A DNA stretch of 64,000 bases from JAMXLO01 sp963794185 (GCA_963794185.1 CAWCDM010000097.1:1-64000); one strand, 5' to 3'. Counted from the stretch's first letter, positions 18,337-28,032 are shown. The notes: generated by a model from the sequence alone, not told the origin. Translations and numbers: made by a program.

Positions 18337-18819
18337 ATGGCGCAGGAGATCGCGCTCACGGTGAACGGCAGATCGGTGAGCGTTACGGTGGAGGCCGTCA
18401 CGCCGCTGCTGGACGTTCTGCGCAACCAGCTCGATTTGAAGGGTTCGCGCTACGGTTGCGGTCTCGATCAATGCGGAAGCTGCATGGTGCTGCTCGACGG
18501 CGAGCCGGTCTATGCGTGCTCGCGCGAGATCGGCACCGTCGCCGGGCGCAGCGTCACAACGATCGAGGGACTTGGCAGTGCGGCACAGCCGCATCCGCTG
18601 CAGCAGGCGTTCCTGGATGAGCAGGCGGGTCAGTGCGGCTACTGCCTTGCGGGGATTCTGATGAGTGCCAAGGCGCTGCTCGACCGCAATGTGTCGCCAG
18701 CGCGTGCCGACATTGTTGCTGCGTTGGACAAGCACCTCTGTCGCTGCGGCGCGCATCCGCGAATTCTGCGCGCCGTGGAGAAAGCCGCCGTCGTGCTGCG
18801 GGAAGGGAAGGGCGCATGA
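18337..18819 (+). CDS. molybdenum hydroxylase small subunit, (2Fe-2S)-binding
   Basis: A 160-residue two-cluster ferredoxin-like subunit. The plant-type cluster ligands are Cys41, Cys46, Cys49 and Cys61 (YGCGLDQCGSCMV), and the second cluster uses Cys100, Cys103, Cys135 and Cys137 (QCGYC, CRCG). It matches small subunits of isoquinoline 1-oxidoreductase/nicotinate dehydrogenase-type enzymes. Its TGA overlaps the start of the large subunit. Electrons from the molybdenum centre would leave through these clusters; no FAD subunit or cytochrome subunit is seen next to it. Confidence 0.92.
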   Translation: MAQEIALTVNGRSVSVTVEAVTPLLDVLRNQLDLKGSRYGCGLDQCGSCMVLLDGEPVYACSREIGTVAGRSVTTIEGLGSAAQPHPLQQAFLDEQAGQCGYCLAGILMSAKALLDRNVSPARADIVAALDKHLCRCGAHPRILRAVEKAAVVLREGKGA

Positions 18820-20925
18820 GCGACACACTGCCGCTGTCGATCCAGACCAACCGCCGCCTGGAGAAGTGGCTCCGCTTCAATCCCGATCGTACCGTGCGCT
18901 TGGCAGTCGGCAAGGTGGAACTTGGCCAGGGCAACGTCACCGCACTGGCGCAGATTGCCGCCGAGGAACTCGACGTGGACCTCGATCGCATCGCAGTGCT
19001 GTCCGGCGACACGCAGGATGCGCCGGATGAGGGCCAGACGACGGGCAGCCAGTCGATCGAGGTGTCCGGTAGGTCGGTGCGCCTGGTGTCGGCGGAGCTG
19101 CGCGCGCGCGTTCTGGATCGGCTGGCCCGGCGGCTGAACTGCAGCCCGTTGGAACTGACTGTCGAGGACGGCATGTTCCGCCGCGGCGATGCGCCGACCG
19201 GGCACGACTACTGGAACTTTTCCACCGCCGGGGATTTTGCCCCGGATATCGAAGGGACTGCGACGCCGAAGGCGCACACCGCGTACCGCGTGGTGGGCAA
19301 GCCCGTGCCGCGTCGCGACCTGCCGGCAAAAGTCTCAGGCGCTGCCTTCATCCATGACATGGTGAGGCCCGATATGCTGCATGCGCGCATCCTGCGCCAG
19401 CCGTGTCGCGGGGCGCGTCTTGCGTCGTTGAACGAGGCCGCGCTGCGGCGCGCCGAACGCGGCGATTTCCGCATCGTGCGCGTCGGCGATTTCGTGGCGT
19501 TCGTGGGCAGCGATGAGACCGTCGTGCAGCGCGCCGCCGCAGTCGCGCCGATGCACGCCAAATGGAACAACGTGCGACAGATCACGCCCGACCAACAGGA
19601 GGCGGCGTGGCTCGTCGGCCAGGACTTCGAACGATCGTGTGCTGGGCAGCGAACTTCCCGCGGCCGAGACGCAGCAGGTGGTGGTGGCGAGCTATTCGCG
19701 GCCCTATGTCGCGCATGCCTCGATGGCGCCGTCCTGTGCCCTGGCCGAGTACCGCAACGGGCATCTGTCGGTCTGGTCGCACACGCAGGGCGTTTATCCG
19801 CTGCGCGCCGCGCTCGCGAATGTGCTTGGCATCGCGCCCGACGCGATCACCGTGCGTCACGCGCACGGCGCCGGATGCTACGGGCACAATGGCGCCGACG
19901 ACGTGGCAGTGGACGCCGCGGTGATCGCATTGCAGGTGCCGGATCATTGCATCCGCGTGCAATGGCGCCGCGAGGAGGAGTTCGGCTTCGAACCGCTCGG
20001 CCCGGCGATGCACGTCACGCTGCGCGCCGCGCTGGACGAGGCGGGAAAACCAGTGGACTGGACTGCGGATATCTGGTCGCCGACGCATGTGCAGCGGCCG
20101 AGCACCGGCGGCAATCTGCTGACGCACGAGGCGCTGCCGACCCCGCCGCCCGATCCGCGTCCGACCGATCCGCCGGAAGCGAACGGCGGCGGCGGCACGC
20201 GCAACGCATTCCCGCTCTACGACATTCCGGCCACGCGCGTGCTGCATCATTTGATTCTGCGCCCGCCGGTGCGCACGTCCGCGCTGCGCGGCCTCGGCGC
20301 GTTGACCAACGTGTTCGCGATTGAGTGCTTCATCGACGAGCTTGCCGAACGTGCCGGGATCGACCCGGTGCAGTATCGGTTGTCGATGCTGTCCGATCAG
20401 CGCGCACGCCGCCTGATCGAGAACGTGGCCGAACGCTGCGACTGGCCGGCGCGCGGGCCCGGCGGCAGCGGACGTGGCGTCGGCCTGGGCTGGGCGCGCT
20501 ACAAGAACAAGGCGGCCTACGCCGCCGTCGCGGCGGAGGTGGAGGTTGACCAGGAGGTGCGGCTGCTGCGCGTCTGGTGCGCCGCCGACGCCGGCCTGGT
20601 GATCAATCCCGACGGCGCGCGCAATCAGCTCGACGGCGGCATCGTGCAAGCCGCCAGCATGACGCTGAAGGAACAGGTACGCATGGAAGGCGACGGCGTC
20701 ACGTCGCTCGACTGGGCAAGCTATCCGATCCTGCGCTTCTCAGAAGTCCCGGAGATCAGCACCGAGATCATCGACGCGCCCGACCTGCCGACCTTGGGCA
20801 TGGGCGAGTGCACGTTCGGCCCCACCGCCGCCGCGATCGGCAACGCCGTCGCACATGCGTTGGGGACCCGGATCAAGGATATGCCGCTGACCCGCGAGCG
20901 CATCGCCGCGGCTCTGTTGAGGTAA
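18816..20925 (+). CDS. molybdenum hydroxylase large (molybdopterin) subunit, one-base insertion
   Basis: The ATG at 18816 overlaps the small-subunit stop. Sequence features: VGKVELGQGNVTALAQIAAE, the substrate channel and cofactor region around RREEEFGFEPLGPAMHV, RGLGALTNVFAIECFIDELA and the C-terminal active-site segment LGMGECTFGPTAAAIGNAVA. One extra base near 19630 (gaac for gac) breaks the frame; removing it gives DFDDRVLGSELP and 702 residues. This is the isoquinoline/nicotinate/aldehyde-oxidase family that hydroxylates N-heteroaromatics or aldehydes using water. No dedicated XdhC-like chaperone is visible nearby. Natural substrate unknown. Confidence 0.88.
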
Positions 20926-21035
20926 CGGCGCAGTCGTCATGGGCGGCGAAGGCCGACCATCCACGACCTGAGGCATACGGGAAAGGACGTGGCTGGCGGA
21001 CCTGCGCCCGTCATGACGATTGGGGTGGGCGCCGC

Positions 21036-22259
21036 CTACGACTTCACCAGCGTGCAGCCGCCGTCCGCAAGCGGTCGCCAAGCCTCGTCGGGCGGAATGG
21101 TGACCAGTTCCTTGCAGTAGTCGTAAGGATATTTTGCCTCGGACGGCGACTTCACCTGCCAGAGATGCATCACGTGCATCACGCGCCCGTCCTCGCGGAT
21201 CTTCACGTCGGTGTTGTACATGTCGTTGACCGGTGTCGCCTTCATCTTTGCCACCACGGCATCGGCGTCGGTGGTGCCTGCGGCGTGCACGCTTTTCAGC
21301 CAGTGCGTCGCGGCGGCGTAGTTGCCGGCATGCAGCAGTCCCGGAACCATGCCGCCCATCCTGGCGCTCCACCGCTTCGACCAGGCGCGCGTCTTGTCGG
21401 TCATGTCCCAGTAGAACGAGTCGGTGTAGACCAGCCCCTCGCAGGTCTTCTGGCCGAGCGAGTTCACGTCGTTGATCGCCATCAGCAGCGTCGCCATGCG
21501 CAGACCGCTTTGCGACATGCCGAACTCGGCCGCCTGCTTGATGCAGTTCTGCAGATCGGTGCCGGCATTTGCGAAGCCGATCACTTTCGCGCCGGATGCC
21601 TTCGCCTGCACCAGATAGCTTGAGAAATCCGCAGTCGCCAGCGGCGCCTTCACACTGCCAAGCACCTTACCACCGGCTGCCGTGACGGCGGCAATGGTAT
21701 CGCGCTCGAGCGCATAGCCGAACGCATAATCGGCGGTAATGAAGAACCACGTATCGCCGCCGGCCTTGGTCAGGGCGGTACCGGTGCCGAATGACAGCGC
21801 GTATGTGTCGTAGACCCAGTGGATGCCGTACGGCGAGCACTGCTTGCCGGTCATGTCGGACGTCGCGGGGCCGGTGATCAGGTAGATGCGCTTCTTCTCT
21901 TTCGCGGTCTGCTGGATGGCGAGCCCGGCGGAGGAACCAGCCCCATCGGCCAGCACATCGACGCCCTGGCTGTCGATCCATTCGCGCGCGAGCGAGGCGG
22001 CGATGTCGGGCTTGTTCTGGTCGTCCCCTTGCAGGATCTCGATCGGGCGGTCGAGCACCGAGCCACCGAAATCCGCCGCGGCCATCTCAACGGCGAGGCG
22101 GTTGCCCGGGCCGCCGACGTCCCGGTACGGGCCGCCCATATCGCTGAGCAGTCCGAACCGCACCGGCTTCGATGTGCTCTGCGCACGCAGGATTCCCGGC
22201 ATGAGCAGCGGTGACGAAGCCAAGCCGCCGACTGCTGCACGGCGTGATATGCTTTTCAT
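21036..22259 (-). CDS. ABC transporter periplasmic substrate-binding protein (Leu/Ile/Val or amide type)
   Basis: A 407-residue exported protein with a Tat-like signal (KSISRRAAVGGLASSPLLM, cleavage after ILRAQS). The mature domain follows the type I periplasmic binding fold: VRFGLLSDMGGPYRDVGGPG, the inter-lobe segment FITADYAFGYALERDTIAAV and FYWDMTDKTRAWSKRW. It resembles branched-chain amino acid/urea-amide binding proteins. No permease or ATPase gene is adjacent, so it is an orphan or its partner lies elsewhere. It lies downstream of the kor operon on the same strand, separated from it by a palindromic repeat. Confidence 0.85.
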   Translation of the reverse strand: MKSISRRAAVGGLASSPLLMPGILRAQSTSKPVRFGLLSDMGGPYRDVGGPGNRLAVEMAAADFGGSVLDRPIEILQGDDQNKPDIAASLAREWIDSQGVDVLADGAGSSAGLAIQQTAKEKKRIYLITGPATSDMTGKQCSPYGIHWVYDTYALSFGTGTALTKAGGDTWFFITADYAFGYALERDTIAAVTAAGGKVLGSVKAPLATADFSSYLVQAKASGAKVIGFANAGTDLQNCIKQAAEFGMSQSGLRMATLLMAINDVNSLGQKTCEGLVYTDSFYWDMTDKTRAWSKRWSARMGGMVPGLLHAGNYAAATHWLKSVHAAGTTDADAVVAKMKATPVNDMYNTDVKIREDGRVMHVMHLWQVKSPSEAKYPYDYCKELVTIPPDEAWRPLADGGCTLVKS

Positions 22260-22289
22260 TGCGATCCCCCACCAAGGAGCGGAACAGAC

Positions 22290-22400
22290 TACACCTCGCC
22301 CGCTTGCGGGAGAGGTCGACACGCGCAGCGTGGCGGGAGAGGGTGCCGGAGCAGTCGCGTACCGTTGGTTGCACCCTCTCCCGCAAGCGGGCGAGGTGTA
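22290..22400. repeat. intergenic palindromic repeat, copy 2 (CTCTCCCGC family)
   Basis: The outer arms TACACCTCGCCCGCTTGCGG and CCGCAAGCGGGCGAGGTGTA are exact inverted complements, 111 bases end to end. Inner GCGGGAGAGG and CCCTCTCCCGC arms allow a branched structure. It sits between korB and the binding-protein gene. Confidence 0.85.
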
Positions 22401-22437
22401 CTCTGGGTGCAGCGCCCCCCGTCACGACGAACGCGCT

Positions 22438-23493
22438 TCAGCGCAACGATGCGTTCAGCTTCACCAACGCGGCTGCGCCCGGGCACAGCGCCGCCTCATC
22501 CAGCTCGTTGAACGGCGTGACCACCGTGTTCATGTGATGGTGCAGGTCTTCCGGTTCCGGATCCACAAACAGCAGCCCGGTGACGATCTCGCCCGCGGCC
22601 TGGCGTTCCTGCAGATAGGTCATCGCAGCGATCCGATCATGCACATCGTAGTCGTTGGCGAGCTTGCGCAGTCGCAATACCGAGCCGTCGTGCTGTTTCA
22701 CCATCTCGACCGTGCCGGCGGCGTATTCGACGGTGATCGGCTCGCGGCCGGTGATCACGTCGAGGTAGTTCACCGCCAGGTTGTGCTCGCGCACATAGTC
22801 GAAGCTGGTGTGCGAACCCTCGTGGTTGTTGAACGCCACACACGGGGAAATACAGTCGATGAAGGCCGCGCCTTGGTGCTTCAGCGCCGCCTCGATCAGC
22901 GGCACCAACTGCTCCTTGTCGCCGGAGAAGCTGCGCGCGACGAAGGTTGCGCCGAGCTGCAGCGCCATGGCGATCAGATCGATCGCCTCGTCGTTGTTCA
23001 CCACGCCGCGCCGGCTCTTGGCGCCCTTGTCGGAGGTGGCGGAGAACTGCCCCTTGGTCAGCCCGTACACGCCGTTGTTCTCGACGATGTAGGTCATGTT
23101 CACGCCGCGCCGCATGACATGGGCGAACTGGCCGATGCCGATCGAGGCACTGTCGCCGTCGCCGGACACGCCGAGATAGATCAGGTCGCGATTCGCCAGA
23201 TTTGCGCCGGTCAGCACCGACGGCATGCGGCCGTGCACCGAGTTGAACCCGTGCGAGGCGCCCAGGAAATACGTCGGCGTCTTCGACGAGCAGCCGATCC
23301 CCGACAGCTTGGCAATGCGATGCGGCGGCAGCTCCAGGTTGAAGCAGGCGCGCACGATCGCGGCACTGATTGAATTGTGGCCGCAGCCGGCACACAGTGT
23401 CGACACCGCACCCTCATAGTCGCGCCGCGTGTAGCCGAGCGCATTTGTCGGCAGCGCGGGATGATGCAGCTTGGGCTTGGGCAGGAAGGTCAT
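22438..23493 (-). CDS. korB: 2-oxoacid:ferredoxin oxidoreductase beta subunit
   Basis: A 351-residue thiamine-diphosphate-binding beta subunit. CAGCGH (Cys34, Cys37) and Cys68 in GIGCSS are the expected Fe-S ligands. The ThDP motif is GDGDSASIGIGQFAHVMRRG (from residue 111) ending in YIVENNGVYGLTKGQ. With the alpha-gamma subunit it would oxidatively decarboxylate a 2-oxoacid to acyl-CoA and reduce ferredoxin. It overlaps the korA stop by four bases. Specificity (2-oxoglutarate, branched-chain or aryl-pyruvate) cannot be told. Confidence 0.93.
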   Translation of the reverse strand: MTFLPKPKLHHPALPTNALGYTRRDYEGAVSTLCAGCGHNSISAAIVRACFNLELPPHRIAKLSGIGCSSKTPTYFLGASHGFNSVHGRMPSVLTGANLANRDLIYLGVSGDGDSASIGIGQFAHVMRRGVNMTYIVENNGVYGLTKGQFSATSDKGAKSRRGVVNNDEAIDLIAMALQLGATFVARSFSGDKEQLVPLIEAALKHQGAAFIDCISPCVAFNNHEGSHTSFDYVREHNLAVNYLDVITGREPITVEYAAGTVEMVKQHDGSVLRLRKLANDYDVHDRIAAMTYLQERQAAGEIVTGLLFVDPEPEDLHHHMNTVVTPFNELDEAALCPGAAALVKLNASLR

Positions 23494-25352
23494 GGCACAG
23501 CCTTGCGGAACGGGACGATCTTCAGCGAACCGACCTTGTCGGCGATGGCGTCGGCGATGAAGCGCGCGGTGATCGGCGTGCCGTCGAAGTGCAGCACGCG
23601 CGTGAGCTTCGCGGGATCGATCTCCAGCTCGTTCACCAGCAGCGTGCGCAACTGGGCGTCGCGGTTCTGCTCGACGACGAAGAGCTGCTCATGCTCGGCG
23701 ATGAAGGTCTTCACGTCGTTGTGGAACGGGAAGCCGCGCACGCGCAGCAGATCCAGGTGGATGCCCCGTTCCGCCAGAATCTCCTCCGCCTCGTTCATCG
23801 CCGGACTGGTCGAGCCGAAATAGATCGCGCCAAGCCGCGTCGGCTCCGTCGCCAGGCGCGTGAGGGGTCGCGGCACCAACTGCTTTGCTGTCTCGAACTT
23901 CTTCAACAGCCGCAGCATGTTCTCGGCGTAGTCGGGGCCTTCCTCGCTGTAGCGCGCGCGGCTGTTCTTCGAAGTGCCGCGCGTGAAGAACGCGCCGCGC
24001 GTCGGATGCGTGCCGGGATAGGTGCGATACGGGATGCCGTCGCCGTCCACGTCGAGATAGCGGCCGAAATCCTTGCCGGCTTCGAGCTCCTCCGCGGTCA
24101 TCACCTTGCCGCGGTCCATCTTCCGGCTGTCGTCCCAGGTGAGCGGCTTCGACAGCCGGTCGTTCATGCCGATCTCGAGGTCGAGCATGACGAAGATCGG
24201 GGTCTGCAGCCGGTCCGCCAGGTCGAACGACAGCGCGCCGAATTCGAAGCACTCGTACGGGTCCTCGGGGAACAGCAGCACATGCTTGGTGTCGCCATGC
24301 GAGGCATAGGCGCAGCTCAGGATATCGGTCTGCTGCGTGCGCGTCGGCATGCCGGTGGACGGGCCGGAGCGCTGCACGTCGAAGATCACCGCCGGGATTT
24401 CGGCAAAATAGGCAAGTCCGACGAATTCCTGCATCAGCGAGATGCCCGGCCCGGACGTGGCGGTGAACGCGCGTGCGCCATTCCAGGCCGCACCGATCAC
24501 CATGCCGATCGAGGCCAGCTCATCCTCCGCCTGCACGATCGCGAATTTCGCCCTCTTGGTTTGCGGATCGACGCGGTAGCGGTTGCAGTAGCGGGTGAAC
24601 GCCTCGGCCAGCGACGAGGACGGCGTGATGGGATACCACGCGCACACCGTCGCCCCGCCATACACCGCGCCCAGCGCGGCAGCGGCATTGCCTTCGATGA
24701 AGATGCGGTCGCCCACCCCATCGGCGCGGCGCAGCGTTAGGCCGATCGGACAATCCAGGTGCTTCAGCGCATAGTCGCGCCCCATGTGCAGGGCCTGCAC
24801 ATTCGCCGCCACCAGCTTGTCGCGGCCGCGGAACTGCTCGGCCAACAAGGTCTCGATCGCCGCCACATCCATCTGCAGCAGCGCCGACAGCACGCCGAGA
24901 TAGACGATATTCTTGAACAACTGCCGCTGGCGCGAGTCGGTATAGGCCTTGTTGGTGATCTCGGTCAGCGGCACGCCGATCACCACGATGTCGTCGCGGA
25001 ACCGCGACGGCGGCATCGGCTTCGTGGAATCGTAGAACAGGTAGCCGCCGGGCACGATCGACGCGATATCCTGCGTCCAGGTCTGCGGGTTCATCGCCAC
25101 CATCAGATCCACGCCGCCGCCCCGCGCACCCAGATGTCCCGCCTCCGACACGCGCACCTCGTACCAGGTCGGCAGGCCCTGGATGTTCGAGGGAAAGATG
25201 TTGCGCGGCGTCACCGGCACGCCCATCCGAAGGATCGATTTGGCGAACAGCGTGTTCGCGCTGGCCGAACCCGACCCGTTGACGTTGGCGAATTTGACGA
25301 CGAAATCGTTGACGCGCTGGAGACCGGTTACGCGTTCTGCAAACTGCAACAT
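23490..25352 (-). CDS. korA: 2-oxoacid:ferredoxin oxidoreductase fused gamma-alpha subunit
   Basis: A 620-residue protein. The N-terminal gamma domain (about 1-190) shows KFANVNGSGSASANTLFAKS and EVRVSEAGHLGARGGGVDLM. The alpha domain (about 210-620) shows FIEGNAAAALGAVYGGATVC, YPITPSSSLAEAF, EDELASIGMVIGAAWNGARA, TATSGPGISLMQEF and the C-terminal EHEQLFVVEQNRDAQLRTLL. Gamma-alpha fusion is usual for aerobic KOR enzymes. The start at 25352 follows GGCGGAG and lies 25 bases inside the preceding oxidoreductase gene, so the two are translationally coupled. Confidence 0.92.
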   Translation of the reverse strand: MLQFAERVTGLQRVNDFVVKFANVNGSGSASANTLFAKSILRMGVPVTPRNIFPSNIQGLPTWYEVRVSEAGHLGARGGGVDLMVAMNPQTWTQDIASIVPGGYLFYDSTKPMPPSRFRDDIVVIGVPLTEITNKAYTDSRQRQLFKNIVYLGVLSALLQMDVAAIETLLAEQFRGRDKLVAANVQALHMGRDYALKHLDCPIGLTLRRADGVGDRIFIEGNAAAALGAVYGGATVCAWYPITPSSSLAEAFTRYCNRYRVDPQTKRAKFAIVQAEDELASIGMVIGAAWNGARAFTATSGPGISLMQEFVGLAYFAEIPAVIFDVQRSGPSTGMPTRTQQTDILSCAYASHGDTKHVLLFPEDPYECFEFGALSFDLADRLQTPIFVMLDLEIGMNDRLSKPLTWDDSRKMDRGKVMTAEELEAGKDFGRYLDVDGDGIPYRTYPGTHPTRGAFFTRGTSKNSRARYSEEGPDYAENMLRLLKKFETAKQLVPRPLTRLATEPTRLGAIYFGSTSPAMNEAEEILAERGIHLDLLRVRGFPFHNDVKTFIAEHEQLFVVEQNRDAQLRTLLVNELEIDPAKLTRVLHFDGTPITARFIADAIADKVGSLKIVPFRKAVP

Positions 25353-27151
25353 GCGTGCTCCGCCTGTGCCACATCAAGAAGGAAGCGCTGCATATCCCAC
25401 GCGCCAGTGGGGCACCGCTCGGCGCACAGGCCGCAGTGCAGGCAGACGTCTTCGTCCTTCACCATCACCCTGCCGGTCTTCAGTGCGCCGGAAACGTAAA
25501 GGTCCTGCGTCTCATTCATGGCCGGCGCGCTCAGCCGCAGCCGCAGTTCCGGCTCCGCGCCGTTCTCGGTGAAGCTGATGCAATCGACCGGACAGATATC
25601 CACGCACGCGTCGCACTCGATGCACAGCGCGTCGGTGAACACGGTCTGCACGTCGCAGTTGAGACAGCGCTGCGCCTCGGCAAATGCCAGCTTGTCATCG
25701 AACCCAAGCTCGACCTCGGCCTTGATGTCGCGCAGCGCGATCAGCTTGTCGCGGTGCGGCACCTTGAAGCGAAGGTCCAGCGAGATGTCGTTGTCGTAGC
25801 TCCACTCGTGGATGCCCATCTTTTGCGAGGCGAGCGTCACCATCGGTGGTGGTCGTTCGCGCACGTCCTCGTGCTGGCAGAGCTTGTGGATGGAGATTGC
25901 CGCCTGGTGCCCGTGCGCCACGGCCCAGATGATATTCTTCGGCCCGAACGCCGAGTCGCCGCCGAAGAAAACCTTTGGATTGGTCGAACCCATCGTCACT
26001 TCGTCGACGAGGGGCATGTCCCACTGGTCGAACTCGATGCCGATATCGCGCTCGATCCACGGGAAGGCGTTCTCCTGGCCCACCGCCACCAGCACATCAT
26101 CGCATTCATAATGCTGATCGGGCTCGCCGGTCGGCACCAGCCGGCGGCGTCCCTTGGCGCCGTATTCGGCCTTCACCTTCTCGAACATCACCCCGGTAAG
26201 TTTTCCCGCCGTGTGGGTGAACTCCTTCGGGACCAGCATGTTGAGGATCGGAATGTCCTCGTGCATGGCGTCGTCCTTTTCCCAGGGCGACGCCTTCATC
26301 TCCTCGAAGCCGGAGCGCACGATCACCTTCACGTCCTCGCCGCCGAGCCGGCGGGATGAGCGGCAGCAATCCATCGCGGTGTTGCCGCCGCCGAGCACGA
26401 TCACGCGCTTGCCGATCTTGCTGATGTGCCCGAACGACACCGACGACAGCCAGTCGATGCCGATATGGATGTTCGCCGCCGCCTCGTGCCGGCCGGGGAT
26501 CGGCAGGTCGCGCCCGCGCGGAGCGCCGCAGCCGACGAAGATCGCGTCGAAGTCATCGGCCAGCAGCGCCTTTAGGCTGTCGACGCGCTGGCCTAGCCGC
26601 ATCTCCATGCCGAGGCCGGTGATGTAGGCCACCTCCTCGTCGATGACGTCCTCGGGCAGGCGGAATTTTGGGATCTGGCTGCGGATCATGCCGCCCGCGC
26701 GCGGGTCCGAATCGAACACCACCAGCTCGTAGCCGATGGGCGCCAGGTCACGGGCGACGGTCAGGGACGCGGGGCCGGCGCCGATCAGCGCGATTCGCTT
26801 GCCGTTGCTGCGCTCGGCCGGTTTGGGCAGGCGGTGGCGGATGTCGCCCTTGTAGTCCGCGGCGACGCGCTTGAGCCGGCAGATCGCCACCGGTTCCTCT
26901 TCGACGCGGCCGCGGCGGCAGGCCGGTTCGCAGGGCCGGTCGCAGGTTCGGCCGAGAATTCCCGGGAAGACGTTGGATTCCCAGTTGATCATGAACGCAT
27001 CGGCGTAGCGGCCGGCCGCGATCAGCCGGATATATTCCGGCACCGGGGTGTGGGCGGGACACGCCCACTGGCAGTCGACCACCTTATGGAAGTAGTCGGG
27101 GTTACCGATGTTCGTAGGCTGCAAGTCGGACTCCTCTCCCTCGGCACGCAT
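25328..27151 (-). CDS. FAD-dependent pyridine-nucleotide oxidoreductase with 4Fe-4S clusters (GltD-like)
   Basis: Starts MRAEGEESDLQPTNIGNPDY; an upstream start at 27217 is possible. The N-terminal cluster domain has CQWACPAHTPVPEY and CDRPCEPACRRG, as in GltD/PreT. A flavin Rossmann motif (IALIGAGPASLTVARDLA) and an NAD(P) Rossmann motif (RVIVLGGGNTAMDCCRSSRR) follow. At the C-terminus are two bacterial-ferredoxin cluster motifs, CIECDACVDICPVDCI and CLHCGLCAERCPTGAW. The 607-residue protein could pass electrons between the KOR ferredoxin step and NAD(P)H. It is the first gene of a tight operon with korA and korB. Aerobic alphaproteobacteria use comparable trios, but direction of flow is not known. 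Confidence 0.88.
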   Translation of the reverse strand: MRAEGEESDLQPTNIGNPDYFHKVVDCQWACPAHTPVPEYIRLIAAGRYADAFMINWESNVFPGILGRTCDRPCEPACRRGRVEEEPVAICRLKRVAADYKGDIRHRLPKPAERSNGKRIALIGAGPASLTVARDLAPIGYELVVFDSDPRAGGMIRSQIPKFRLPEDVIDEEVAYITGLGMEMRLGQRVDSLKALLADDFDAIFVGCGAPRGRDLPIPGRHEAAANIHIGIDWLSSVSFGHISKIGKRVIVLGGGNTAMDCCRSSRRLGGEDVKVIVRSGFEEMKASPWEKDDAMHEDIPILNMLVPKEFTHTAGKLTGVMFEKVKAEYGAKGRRRLVPTGEPDQHYECDDVLVAVGQENAFPWIERDIGIEFDQWDMPLVDEVTMGSTNPKVFFGGDSAFGPKNIIWAVAHGHQAAISIHKLCQHEDVRERPPPMVTLASQKMGIHEWSYDNDISLDLRFKVPHRDKLIALRDIKAEVELGFDDKLAFAEAQRCLNCDVQTVFTDALCIECDACVDICPVDCISFTENGAEPELRLRLSAPAMNETQDLYVSGALKTGRVMVKDEDVCLHCGLCAERCPTGAWDMQRFLLDVAQAEHACCSLQNA

Positions 27152-27319
27152 GCGCACCGACGTGTGGCCATTTTTTGGCAGCGATTTTGTTGTGCGGCTG
27201 TGGCCTTCTCCCGTCAATGACCTTAGGCGAAATGCACCAGGTCTTCAACCAAAGTGGGCGCATGGCTGCTCTTTGGCGATCCCGTGGTGAACTCGCCGAC
27301 GATGTGATACTATCTGCGA

Positions 27320-27742
27320 ATGAGGCTGGTCATTGACACCGATGTCCTCGTCGCCGGTGTCCGCAGCCCTGGCGGCGCATCGGCCGCGCTGCTTGTCCTG
27401 CTTCTGGAGCGCCAGGCCACCATGCTGCTGAGCGTGGCCCTGGCATTCGAAAATGAAACGACCTGCACGAGGGCGGAACATCTGCTGGCGGCGCAGGCGA
27501 GCGAGGCAGATGTGAGACGGTTGATCGACGCGATCATCGACGTCATCGAGCCGGTCGAGGTGCACTACCAATGGCGGCCCCAGCTATCGGACGCGGGAGA
27601 TGAGATGGTATTGGAAGCGGCGGTCAATGGCCGCACTGATGCCATCGTGACCTTCAATCGGACGGATTTCGGAACGGCGCCGGGCCGTTTCGGGATCGAG
27701 GTCATCGGCCCGGCAGAGGCGCTGCGGAGGATACGAAGGTGA
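27320..27742 (+). CDS. PIN-domain toxin (PIN_3 / VapC-like)
   Basis: A 140-residue PIN domain beginning MRLVIDTDVLVAGVRSPGGA with the first acidic residues Asp6 and Asp8. The second half has LSDAGDEMVLEAAVNGRTDA followed by IVTFNRTDF, the C-terminal acidic pair of PIN ribonucleases. Such proteins cleave RNA and are inhibited by a partner antitoxin. The next gene, overlapping by four bases (GTGA), encodes that kind of partner. Toxin-first order is less common than antitoxin-first. Confidence 0.85.
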   Translation: MRLVIDTDVLVAGVRSPGGASAALLVLLLERQATMLLSVALAFENETTCTRAEHLLAAQASEADVRRLIDAIIDVIEPVEVHYQWRPQLSDAGDEMVLEAAVNGRTDAIVTFNRTDFGTAPGRFGIEVIGPAEALRRIRR

Positions 27743-28032
27743 CGACGAAGGTCACGACGTTTTCGTTGCGACTGCCGCTCTCCTTGAAGGCGGCAGTCGA
27801 GAAGCTGGCCGCGGCTGACGGGACCAGCATGAACCAGTTCCTCGTGATGGCGGCGGCGGAGAAACTCACAGCGATGCGGACGGCCGAAGCGTTCTTCGCC
27901 GAACGCAAGGGACGCGGCGACAAGGCGGCGGCAATCCGTTTCCTGACCCGTGCCGGCGGGGAACCGCCTCACCCGGGCGATGAGTTGCAGGAAACGGGAA
28001 CCGGCGGCGGGCAGGGGAGGTCGAGTCAATAG
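27739..28032 (+). CDS. ribbon-helix-helix (HicB/CopG-like) antitoxin
   Basis: A 97-residue protein from a GTG at 27739 overlapping the toxin stop. The N-terminal TTKVTTFSLRLPLSLKAAVE followed by LAAADGTSMNQFLVMAAAEK is a ribbon-helix-helix fold typical of antitoxins annotated as HicB-family DNA-binding. The C-terminal half (FFAERKGRGDKAAAIRFLTR) would contact the toxin. Expected to repress its own promoter upstream of 27320. Confidence 0.8.
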   Translation: MTTKVTTFSLRLPLSLKAAVEKLAAADGTSMNQFLVMAAAEKLTAMRTAEAFFAERKGRGDKAAAIRFLTRAGGEPPHPGDELQETGTGGGQGRSSQ

